Shown here in pieces: positions 33,387-39,778 of a stretch of DNA of 39,778 nt. A program made the position numbers and the translations under genes. Under the pieces are notes generated by a model. The model was not told the origin of the DNA and made no database searches. It saw nothing but the letters and a program-made list of their open reading frames with translations. Source of the stretch: Chloroflexi bacterium RBG_19FT_COMBO_55_16 (GTDB lineage Bacteria; Chloroflexota; Anaerolineae; Anaerolineales; UBA4823); the NCBI GenBank assembly GCA_001795335.1, contig MGOK01000117.1:13648-53425 (forward strand). The letters are read 5' to 3'. How positions within the stretch are numbered: position 1 is the stretch's first letter; each line of letters begins with the position of its first letter.

Positions 33387-34625
33387 CTAATTGTACTCCC
33401 TAATCACCAAAACTGCATTATGCCCACCAAAACCGAATGCGTTGCTCAGAGCTACCCGCACAGGCCTCTCGCGCGCAATGTTCGGTACATAATCCAGATC
33501 GCATTCTGGATCAGGTGTTTGGTAGTTGATCGTTGGCGGGATAAGATCATGGCGCACTGCCTGGACACAGAAGATAGCCTCCAGAGCGCCAGTCGCGCCC
33601 ATCATGTGCCCGGTCATCGATTTCGTCGACGAAACTGGGATTTGGTCTGCAAGATTTCCAAAGGCAGTCTTGATCGCGCGTGTCTCAGACAGATCGTTTA
33701 ATTGGGTACCCGTGCCATGAGCGTTAATATAGTCCACCTCTTCTGGATTTATACCGGCCGCTTGCAACGCCAGGTCCATCGCTCGCGCCCCACCTGAGCC
33801 GTCCTCTGCCGGAGCAGTGATATGGAAAGAGTCTGCTGTGGCTGCATAACCTGCCAGCTCAGCCAAAATTTTTACGCCGCGTGCCCGAGCTCGCGCTTCT
33901 GTTTCCAACACGAGAATAGCCGCGCCTTCGCCCATGACCAATCCATCCCGGTTGCGGTCGAACGGTTGTGGCGTTTGGGGGGGTTCTTCGTTTCGCCGAG
34001 ACATCGCCCCAACCCGGTCGAAGGCAGCCACCCCGACTGGTGAGATCGTCGCCTCGCTCGCTCCAGCAATGGCGGTATCGATCACTCCCAATCGCAACAA
34101 TGTCCAGGCAATCCCAATTCCATCAGCTCCCGATGCGCAGGCCGAAGCTACCGAAAAACATGGTCCCTTGTAACCATAGTCGATGGCAATCATCCCGGCT
34201 GCGCCATTGGTCATTAACATCGGTATCACGTAAGGATTGATCCTTCTCGGACCTTCCTGAAGCACTGTGATCGTGGAATCTTGGAATGAATTTAACCCTC
34301 CAATGGCTGAAGAGACCATCACTCCGACCCGTTCCGCCTCCTCATTCCCAACTTCCAGGCTAGCCTGTCGGATGGCTTCCTGCGCAGCTGCAACGGCGAG
34401 CTGTTCGAAACGGTCACGTCGCCGAGCTTCCTTTGGTGATAGATATAATTCCGGATTAAAATTCTTTACCTCACAAGCGATCTGTACCAGGTAATCCCTA
34501 GCATCGAAAAGTGTAATCGGCCCCACACCAGAAACTCCCTGCACTGTGTTCTGCCAGGTATCCTGTACAGATAAACCCAACGGATTCACCGTACCTAGCC
34601 CTGTTATCACAATCCTCTCAGGCAT
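33387..34625 (-). CDS. fabF: 3-oxoacyl-[acyl-carrier-protein] synthase II
   Basis: FabF condenses malonyl-ACP with growing acyl-ACP in fatty-acid elongation. The 412 residues have the thiolase fold with nucleophile Cys in SVASACASGADGIG, His in INAHGTGTQLNDL, and Lys/His in SSTKSMTGHMMGATGALE. The N-terminus MPERIVITGLGTVNPLG is standard, with GGAAGGAT upstream. No acpP gene precedes it, unlike the common fabF-acpP-rnc order; fabD lies at the far right end of the window. It follows thrC by 35 bases. Confidence 0.96.
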   Translation of the reverse strand: MPERIVITGLGTVNPLGLSVQDTWQNTVQGVSGVGPITLFDARDYLVQIACEVKNFNPELYLSPKEARRRDRFEQLAVAAAQEAIRQASLEVGNEEAERVGVMVSSAIGGLNSFQDSTITVLQEGPRRINPYVIPMLMTNGAAGMIAIDYGYKGPCFSVASACASGADGIGIAWTLLRLGVIDTAIAGASEATISPVGVAAFDRVGAMSRRNEEPPQTPQPFDRNRDGLVMGEGAAILVLETEARARARGVKILAELAGYAATADSFHITAPAEDGSGGARAMDLALQAAGINPEEVDYINAHGTGTQLNDLSETRAIKTAFGNLADQIPVSSTKSMTGHMMGATGALEAIFCVQAVRHDLIPPTINYQTPDPECDLDYVPNIARERPVRVALSNAFGFGGHNAVLVIREYN

Positions 34626-34660
34626 ATCCTTCCTTCAACATATCGATCATTGGCAACTGG

Positions 34661-35764
34661 TTACTGTCCGCTATACTTAAAACCTGTTCCTGTCAACACT
34701 ACCGCAATCGGTTCTGGCATCTTTCCAGCTAAATCCTTCACCGCCTGCCAGACAACTGCGGATGTTGGCTCGACATAAAATCCCTGTCGCGCCAATTGGT
34801 CGCGGCCGAGGAGGATATCTGCTTCAGGAATGGCCAGAAAAGTGCCCTGGCTGGATTCTACCATCCGCACCAGCGCGTCCCCTCTCACCGGAAAACGGAC
34901 ACGGATGCCCTCAGCAAGCGTTTCTCCTTCCTCGACTCGAGCCAGCCCTGCAGGTCCATAAACAGATAACGCCCAGATCGGTGCGCAGGCGAGGGCTTGA
35001 ACCCCAACTAATCGTGGCAGCTGATCGATCACTCCAGCTCTTTTCAAAGAAACGAAACCTCGTCCTAACCCGAGCAGCAAACTTCCGTGTCCCACCGGCG
35101 CAAACACGACCCCCGGCGCGCATCCCAATTGTTCCACCAATTCGTAAGCCACGGTTGCATACCCCCGTAAACCAAATGGCAGGTAGGCGTGGCTGGCATA
35201 AACTGTCCCATGTTCTACTTCGCGAAGCACCGCCTCGGCCGCGTTTGATCGGGGTCCTGGGATGGCTACAATTTCTGCCCCATAGGCTGAGATTTGGGCG
35301 CGTTTAGGTCCTGATGCGGAAGCGGGCACGAAGACGCGTCCCCTTAAACCAGCCCGGGCTGCATAGGCCGCAAAGGACGCCCCGGCGTTTCCGGAAGAAT
35401 CTTCTACGGCTTCATTGACCTCCCTCGCCTTAAGCAAACTTATTAATACCGCGCTGCCGCGATCCTTGAATGATCCGGTTGGATTCAAATATTCCAGCTT
35501 GAAGGCCGTCTTGTGCCCTTCGACCTCACCCCAAACAAGCGGAGTGTTTCCTTCACCCAAGGAAATGACAGGCGTCTCTGGGGATAAACCAAACGTATGC
35601 CGGTATCGCCATATACCTGGAAGCTCGATTTCCACACTTTTTGGGTCATAAACCGATTGGCTCGTGTAATCGAAAGTTCCCCCGCAATTCTGGCAACGGA
35701 AGTACACACCCAATTCAGGGTACGGCCTCCGGCAATTAGAGCAAATAATCTCATTCCCACTCAA
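34661..35764 (-). CDS. thrC: Threonine synthase
   Basis: This PLP enzyme converts O-phosphohomoserine to threonine. It has about 367 residues from the proposed start. The N-terminal zinc-ribbon-like CxxC pairs (IICSNCRRPYPELGVYFRCQNCGG) are found in one threonine synthase branch. PLP Lys is in NPTGSFKDRGSAVLI, the phosphate loop is in DSSGNAGASFAAYAARAG, and the C-terminus is VVLTGTGFKYSGQ. I propose TTG 35764, seven bases after the moaD-moaE stop, with GGAGGG 11 bases upstream. An ATG at 35830 would overlap that gene by 59 bases. Related PLP lyases are possible, but the motif set favours ThrC. Confidence 0.88.
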   Translation of the reverse strand: MSGNEIICSNCRRPYPELGVYFRCQNCGGTFDYTSQSVYDPKSVEIELPGIWRYRHTFGLSPETPVISLGEGNTPLVWGEVEGHKTAFKLEYLNPTGSFKDRGSAVLISLLKAREVNEAVEDSSGNAGASFAAYAARAGLRGRVFVPASASGPKRAQISAYGAEIVAIPGPRSNAAEAVLREVEHGTVYASHAYLPFGLRGYATVAYELVEQLGCAPGVVFAPVGHGSLLLGLGRGFVSLKRAGVIDQLPRLVGVQALACAPIWALSVYGPAGLARVEEGETLAEGIRVRFPVRGDALVRMVESSQGTFLAIPEADILLGRDQLARQGFYVEPTSAVVWQAVKDLAGKMPEPIAVVLTGTGFKYSGQ

Positions 35765-35771
35765 CAGGCAC

Positions 35772-36485
35772 CTATCCCTCCCGGTGTGGGGTGTGTTCCC
35801 CTTCAACCCACACTTCCCCTTGAGGGCCAACTTCCTTTTTCCATATTGGCACGATCTCTTTTAATCGGTCGATTCCATACCGGGCAGCCTCAAATATGCC
35901 CGTATCACGATGAGCTGCACTGCAGGCTATCAGCACTGTTGGCGTTCCTGGGTTTAGATGTCCGATGCGTTGCACTATAGCGATACCTTCCACAGACGGC
36001 CAGTGTTGTCGGATCTCATCCGCGACCTGACGCATCTTTGTTTCCGCCATAGGCCTGTAAGCCTCGTACTCCAGGTACTCAGTTTGGTGAGGATTATCCC
36101 GCGCCGTAAATCCTCTCACTACACCAGTGAAGAGACACACCGCACCGGTGCTGCTGAGCGTGATTCGAGCTACCAAAGAGTCTAGATCCAATTCATCGTC
36201 TGTGATGGCGAATATAGTCGGAAATTGTACGGCCCGTGCGCCTCCGCTAACTGGCGGAAATAACGCCACCTCTGCCCCCTCCGGGATTGTGTCTTCATCG
36301 AAGGCGTATTCTCGGTTCACGGATACGAGGGATGCTTCCAGGGCAGGAGTCAGGCTAGGGTATTTTTCTTTGAGAGCACCTTTAAGATCTTTTACAGACG
36401 CCCCTTGCTGCAATTCCAGCGTAGTCTGCTTTAATCCTGCTCGCTCTCGCAACGATGCAAAAAACAAAACATTCACTTTATTCAT
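35772..36485 (-). CDS. MoaD-MoaE fusion: molybdopterin synthase small and large subunits
   Basis: Molybdopterin synthase turns precursor Z (cPMP) into molybdopterin. Here both subunits are in one chain of 237 residues. Residues 1-82 are MoaD, ubiquitin-like, ending in FPPVSGG (Gly81-Gly82), which normally forms the C-terminal thiocarboxylate. Residues from about 93 are MoaE, with TGVVRGFTARDNP, YEAYRPMAETKMRQVADE, GIAIVQRIGHLNPG, CSAAHRDTGIFEAARYGIDRLKEIVPIWKKE. The GG must be freed by cleavage, as known for mycobacterial MoaX. It follows moaC by 39 bases. Confidence 0.93.
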   Translation of the reverse strand: MNKVNVLFFASLRERAGLKQTTLELQQGASVKDLKGALKEKYPSLTPALEASLVSVNREYAFDEDTIPEGAEVALFPPVSGGARAVQFPTIFAITDDELDLDSLVARITLSSTGAVCLFTGVVRGFTARDNPHQTEYLEYEAYRPMAETKMRQVADEIRQHWPSVEGIAIVQRIGHLNPGTPTVLIACSAAHRDTGIFEAARYGIDRLKEIVPIWKKEVGPQGEVWVEGEHTPHREG

Positions 36486-36524
36486 CTATAAATCTATCCT
36501 CTCATATCTATGACACGTTACGAT

Positions 36525-37007
36525 TTATGCATCATTTACCACATCCCCGCTCCGCCCACCGTGCTTTTCCACCAGGCGAATGTTCTGGATGCGCATGGTC
36601 TTCTCAGCTGCCTTAGCCATATCGTAGACCGTCAGCGCAGCGACGCTCACTGCGGTTAACGCTTCCATCTCAACTCCGGTTTTACCGACCGTCCTCACGC
36701 TGGCAGTGATCCTCACCCCAGGCAGATCAGGATCTGGCTCAATATCAATCGTGACTTGAGTCAGAGGAAGCGGATGGCAGAGCGGGATCAGATCAGCGGT
36801 GTGTTTTGCCGCCATTACTCCAGCCACTTGCGCCACAGCCAAGACATCCCCCTTTTTAATGTCCCCGGCCTGGATGAGAGCCAGGGTTTTCGGACGCATA
36901 TGCACTTCGCCTTTGGCGATCGCTACTCGTTCGGTGTCCGGTTTATTTCCTACATCCACCATGCGGGCTCGACCGCTTTCGTCCAGGTGAGTCAACTGGT
37001 TTCCCAT
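36525..37007 (-). CDS. moaC: Cyclic pyranopterin monophosphate synthase MoaC
   Basis: MoaC acts with MoaA in making cPMP from GTP, the first stage of molybdenum cofactor synthesis. The 160 residues show [75 protein letters not shown] and the final [11 protein letters not shown]. The conserved catalytic Lys and Asp lie in these stretches. It is the first gene of the leftward run. A -10 only eight bases before the ATG suggests a nearly leaderless mRNA. moaA is not in the window. Confidence 0.96.
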   Translation of the reverse strand: MGNQLTHLDESGRARMVDVGNKPDTERVAIAKGEVHMRPKTLALIQAGDIKKGDVLAVAQVAGVMAAKHTADLIPLCHPLPLTQVTIDIEPDPDLPGVRITASVRTVGKTGVEMEALTAVSVAALTVYDMAKAAEKTMRIQNIRLVEKHGGRSGDVVNDA

Positions 37008-37015
37008 AAGTTGAA

Positions 37016-37021
37016 ATTATA
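37016..37021 (-). promoter_or_regulatory. Extended -10 of moaC
   Basis: On the minus strand TGC-TATAAT ends eight bases before the moaC ATG (37007). The -35 region is poor. Transcription would start about two or three bases before the ATG. Confidence 0.6.
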
Positions 37022-37057
37022 GCATTCTTGTTCCTAATTCGTGATTCTTGGTCATGT

Positions 37058-37063
37058 TATAAT
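37058..37063 (+). promoter_or_regulatory. Extended -10 of ftsY
   Basis: TGT-TATAAT ends eight bases before the GTG at 37072, with no good -35. Transcription would start within about two bases of the start codon. A run of eight C lies between them, so no ribosome-binding site is possible. Confidence 0.6.
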
Positions 37064-37071
37064 CCCCCCCC

Positions 37072-37986
37072 GTGAGCAATATCTTCGCCAAGTGGAAAGC
37101 TGGTCTGGCCAAAACCAGCCGAGCCACCTTCGGTCAGATTACCACGCTTCTGGGAGCTTCGGAGATTAATGAAGCCACCTTCGAGGAGTTAGAAACGCTG
37201 CTCATCCAAGCAGATCTGGGCGTCGATACTAGCGAAGCTATCCTGGAAGCCTTGTGGGATCGGGAACGCAAAGAAGGTATTACCAGGGCCAGCGATCTTT
37301 CGTCCGCCCTGCTTCAGGAATTACGTCAACGACTGGCGACGCCGCCTCCCGTCGCTTTCCCAGCCCAGCCGACGGTGATCTTGATCGTCGGCGTTAATGG
37401 CTCAGGAAAGACCACCAGCATCGCCAAGCTCGGCAAGCGATTTACTGATTCAGGGAAACGCGTGATCCTGGGCGCGGCCGACACCTACCGTGCAGCAGCC
37501 GTCGACCAGCTGCAAATCTGGGCTGATCGCCTGAATCTGCCAGTCATCGCTGGCCAGCCTGATGGCGATCCAGGGGCTGTCGCTTATGACACGGTGCAGG
37601 CCGCTATAGCCCGTCACTTCGACATCGGCATCATCGATACCGCCGGTCGTCTGCACACACGTTATAACCTGATGGAAGAGCTCAAAAAGGTACACCGTGT
37701 GGTCGGCAAAGCCATGCCGGGCGCGCCGCACATGGTTTGGCTGGTGATGGACGCCACCACCGGGCAAAACGCCCTACAGCAAGCACGGGCTTTCAAAGAA
37801 GCTGTTAATGTCACTGGCGTTATTCTGGCAAAGCTGGACTCTTCCGCCCGTGGCGGCATGGCCTTCGCTATTCAAAAAGAGCTGGGCTTACCCATCCTTT
37901 TTGCCGGCCTGGGTGAAAATTCAGACGACCTGCAGCCATTTGATCCAGACCTCTTCATCCAGGGCATCGTAGCCGGAAAAGAGTGA
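37072..37986 (+). CDS. ftsY: Signal recognition particle receptor FtsY
   Basis: FtsY is the GTPase that docks the signal recognition particle with its nascent chain at the membrane. The 304 residues are little more than the NG domain: N-domain FAKWKAGLAKTSRATFGQIT, then G1 GVNGSGKTTSIAKLGKR, DTYRAAAVDQLQIWADR, DTAGRLHTRYNLMEELKK, KLDSSARGGMAF and the closing GLGENSDDLQPFDPDLF. The acidic A domain of E. coli FtsY is absent, as in many monoderm bacteria. It starts with GTG right after a -10 box. Confidence 0.96.
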   Translation: MSNIFAKWKAGLAKTSRATFGQITTLLGASEINEATFEELETLLIQADLGVDTSEAILEALWDRERKEGITRASDLSSALLQELRQRLATPPPVAFPAQPTVILIVGVNGSGKTTSIAKLGKRFTDSGKRVILGAADTYRAAAVDQLQIWADRLNLPVIAGQPDGDPGAVAYDTVQAAIARHFDIGIIDTAGRLHTRYNLMEELKKVHRVVGKAMPGAPHMVWLVMDATTGQNALQQARAFKEAVNVTGVILAKLDSSARGGMAFAIQKELGLPILFAGLGENSDDLQPFDPDLFIQGIVAGKE

Positions 37987-38014
37987 TTAGTTTTATTTTT
38001 GGAGAGCTAAATAG

Positions 38015-39110
38015 ATGCAAGATTTAATCGACCGTTTATTGATCTGCCAGGAAAACCTCCACCACCTCCTGGAGCGTCTTTGACTTACCCGCGAAAGAAG
38101 CCCGACTCGCCGACCTACAAAAACAATCCGCAGACTTAGACCTGTGGAAAAATCCTGACCACGCCCAAAGCGTTATGAAACGCCTGTCTGCCGTACGGGA
38201 AGAAGTTAGCGATTGGCTAACTCTTCGCCAGCACCTCGCTGACGCGCTCGAACTCGCCCAACTCGAGGACGAGGGCTTACGTCCTGACCTGGAACGAGAA
38301 GTGGTTGCCATTGAAACCGCAGTGGCTCATCACGAGTTTGAAGCCATGCTCTCCGGCAAGTACGACCGGGGGAATGCCTTGCTTGCCGTCCACGCCGGAG
38401 CTGGAGGTACTGACTCTCAGGATTGGGCCGAAATGCTCGAGCGGATGTATCTGCGTTGGGCAGAAACCAAAGGCTACCAGACCGAGATCCTCGACTTCAC
38501 CCCCGGCGAAGAAGCCGGGATTAAGAGTGTCACCATTGCCATCGATGGCCGCTACGCTTATGGATATTTGCGCCCTGAAAAAGGCGTCCACCGCCTGGTC
38601 AGGTTATCTCCCTTTGACGCCGCCCACCGCCGGCACACCTCTTTCGCTTTGGTGGAAGTGCTCCCCCAGGTTGAGAACGATAATGAGGTGGAGATCAACC
38701 TCGATGATCTGCGCATCGACGTCTACCGTTCATCCAGCGCTGGGGGCCAGAACGTACAGAAGAACGCCACTGCCATCCGCATCACGCACCTTCCTACCGG
38801 CATGGTAGTTACCTGCCAGAATGAGCGCTCCCAGACGCAGAATCGTGAGAACGCCATGCGCGTCTTACGTGCCCGCCTGTTAGAATTAAAACAAGAGCAG
38901 CAGGTCGAGAAACTGGCTGAACTGCGCGGCGAATACCAGAAGGCTGAGTGGGGTAGCCAGATTCGTTCCTATGTCCTGCACCCATACCAGATGGTAAAAG
39001 ATCATCGCACCGATTACGAGGTTGGAAATACCCAGGCGGTACTTAGTGGAGATATCGACGGCTTTATCGAGGCTTACTTGCGCACTAAAGTCGGGGCAAC
39101 CCAACCTTGA
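38015..39110 (+). CDS. prfB: Peptide chain release factor 2, with programmed +1 frameshift
   Basis: RF2 ends translation at UGA and UAA. The ATG at 38015 (GGAGAG upstream) opens a 22-codon frame ending ...GAG CGT CTT TGA at 38081. Reading shifts +1 by skipping T38081 and continues from GAC 38082 to the stop at 39110, giving about 364 residues, the usual RF2 length. The shift site CTT TGA C with GGAG three bases before it is the classic autoregulatory signal: low RF2 favours the shift. SPF in RLSPFDAAHRRH (stop recognition) and GGQ in SSAGGQNVQKNATAI (hydrolysis) identify RF2. It is not a broken gene. Confidence 0.96.
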
Positions 39111-39135
39111 CATCCACCCAGCACAAACGTATAAT
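39107..39135 (+). promoter_or_regulatory. Consensus promoter of rpmF-fabD overlapping the prfB stop
   Basis: A perfect TTGACA (39107-39112), which includes the prfB stop TGA, and a perfect TATAAT (39130-39135) are 17 bases apart. The predicted start is near 39142. Confidence 0.82.
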
Positions 39136-39143
39136 CCACGCTA

Positions 39144-39160
39144 CCTGCCCTTAGGGCAGG
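39144..39160 (+). promoter_or_regulatory. 5'-terminal stem-loop of the rpmF transcript
   Basis: CCTGCCC-TTA-GGGCAGG is a perfect 7-bp GC-rich hairpin within about two bases of the predicted start, followed by CCTTATTTT. It could stabilise the 5' end, or act as a weak attenuator or prfB terminator. Confidence 0.55.
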
Positions 39161-39188
39161 CCTTATTTTGAAGAGCAGGAGAAAGACA

Positions 39189-39383
39189 ATGGCTCCCCAA
39201 CCGAAAAGGAAACATTCCCAAGGCCGCCGAGATCGCCGCCGGGCACACGATGCGCTCAGCCCAAAGAACCTGGTTCAGTGTCCCAATTGTGGAGAGATGC
39301 GCCTCCCCCATCGCATCTGCCCTAATTGTGGTCATTACCAGGGCCGCGAGGTGATCGAAGCTAAAGAAGAAAAGAAGAAATAA
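39189..39383 (+). CDS. rpmF: 50S ribosomal protein L32
   Basis: L32 is a small zinc-type large-subunit protein. The 64 residues begin MAPQPKRKHSQGRRDRRRAH. Two CxxC pairs follow, CPNCGEMRLPHRICPNCGHYQGREV, so this is the zinc-binding form. The ATG at 39189 is preceded by GCAGGAGAAAGACA; an upstream ATG at 39168 in the same frame is not needed. It is followed by fabD after 52 bases, matching the common link between rpmF and fatty-acid genes. Confidence 0.96.
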   Translation: MAPQPKRKHSQGRRDRRRAHDALSPKNLVQCPNCGEMRLPHRICPNCGHYQGREVIEAKEEKKK

Positions 39384-39388
39384 CCAAT

Positions 39389-39411
39389 CGGGCCGTAAAC
39401 CTCGCGGCCCG
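39389..39411 (+). terminator. Weak hairpin between rpmF and fabD
   Basis: CGGGCCG (39389-39395) and CGGCCCG (39405-39411) form a 7-bp GC stem with a nine-base loop. No T-run follows, so it may slow polymerase or be processed rather than terminate. Confidence 0.35.
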
Positions 39412-39435
39412 TTACGACTCCGAGCCAGGTGCAGC

Positions 39436-39778
39436 ATGGCACATGATCCCAACCGCACGGCTTTTCTCTTCCCTGGGCAGGGTTCTCAGGCTGTTGGCAT
39501 GGGTAAAGAGCTCGCCTCAGCCTTTGCGATCGCCCACCAAATTTTCGACCAGGCCGATGAAATTCTCGGGATCCAACTCAGCAACTTAGCCTGGGATGGC
39601 CCAGAAAACGACCTGAACGACACTGTCAACACCCAACCGGCTCTCTTCGTCCACTCCATCGCTGTTCTGCGGGTCTTACAGCAACTCTTTCCCGATCTTC
39701 AATTCGCATTTGTGGCTGGGCACTCCATGGGTGAACTCAGCGCCCTGGTCGCTGCGTCAGCCTTGGATTTCCAACACG
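39436..39778 (+). CDS. fabD: Malonyl-CoA:ACP transacylase, N-terminal part (3' end outside window)
   Basis: FabD loads malonyl groups onto acyl carrier protein for fatty-acid synthesis. The frame is open from ATG 39436 to the window end (114 residues). It begins MAHDPNRTAFLFPGQGSQAVGMG, the standard FabD start, and contains NDTVNTQPALFVHSIAVLRVL and the nucleophile Ser in VAGHSMGELSALVAA. The catalytic His and the rest of the fold are beyond the edge. An acyltransferase domain of a larger synthase is possible, but the rpmF neighbour favours FabD. AGGTG precedes the ATG. Confidence 0.9.
   Translation, partial: MAHDPNRTAFLFPGQGSQAVGMGKELASAFAIAHQIFDQADEILGIQLSNLAWDGPENDLNDTVNTQPALFVHSIAVLRVLQQLFPDLQFAFVAGHSMGELSALVAASALDFQH

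Noticed and set aside
35765..35830. Threonine synthase starting at ATG 35830
   Set aside because: It would overlap moaD-moaE by 59 bases and add a tail before the first zinc-ribbon Cys pair that threonine synthases do not need; a TTG just after the upstream stop fits better.
38015..38083. prfB looks like a gene broken by an early TGA
   Set aside because: The stop is in the conserved RF2 frameshift context and the downstream frame is complete with SPF and GGQ.
1..39778. Mobile elements, CRISPR arrays, tRNA or rRNA genes
   Set aside because: No transposase or integrase motif, no regularly spaced repeats, and no tRNA-like or rRNA-like sequence was recognised by eye; a covariance-model scan would be needed to exclude small RNAs.

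Overview
This 39.8 kb window looks like a chromosomal segment of a monoderm bacterium from the Chloroflexota, probably Anaerolineae. That placement is inference. It rests on long Thr/Pro-rich linkers in exported proteins, an SufR-type regulator facing a sufCBD-S-U operon, and the general character of the housekeeping proteins. I see no insertion sequence, CRISPR array, tRNA or rRNA. Almost everything is core metabolism, apart from one accessory island at about 9.9-14.7 kb.

Layout. (1) 1-7.7 kb holds a phosphate regulon: the end of a PhoB/PhoP-type regulator, a PhoR-type kinase, then pstS-pstC-pstA-pstB-phoU and a thioredoxin-type arsenate reductase. Five in-phase TTAAC-like hexamers (11 or 22 bp steps) lie upstream of pstS, and a strong stem-loop separates pstS from pstC. 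(2) 7.8-9.8 kb is an S9-family peptidase ending in a terminator. (3) 9.9-14.7 kb is the most unusual block. It encodes a small membrane zinc-ribbon protein and a membrane protein whose cytoplasmic C-terminus is a Cys-Ala repeat. A radical SAM/SPASM enzyme with an N-terminal PqqD-like domain is translationally coupled to that protein. A paralogue of the enzyme follows that has lost every cluster cysteine. The arrangement suggests a peptide-tail modification system. (4) 14.7-19.3 kb has a propeller lipoprotein, a methyltransferase, a Rieske protein and a GT-C-like membrane protein.

(5) 19.4-26.2 kb is an Fe-S assembly locus. sufC-sufB-sufD-(small beta protein)-sufS-sufU run leftward, and sufR plus a SufT/MIP18-like gene run rightward. 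Two near-identical promoters face apart, each with a copy of an ATATTTA-N3-TAAATAT element next to its -35. (6) 26.4-28.9 kb is rpsF-ssb-rpsR and a parvulin foldase. (7) 28.9-37.0 kb runs leftward as moaC, a moaD-moaE fusion, thrC, fabF, rnc and smc. (8) 37.1-39.8 kb runs rightward with ftsY, prfB (with its programmed +1 frameshift), rpmF and the beginning of fabD.

How it fits together. Phosphate uptake is sensed and switched by the adjacent two-component system, with PhoU as the link and ArsC handling arsenate that enters through Pst. The suf block would supply Fe-S clusters for enzymes such as the radical SAM protein and the Rieske protein. The right end groups translation (rpsF, rpsR, prfB, rpmF), membrane targeting and chromosome structure (ftsY, smc) and fatty-acid synthesis (fabF, fabD). 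No gene-free stretch exceeds 300 bases; the longest is the sufC-sufR intergenic region of 278 bases.
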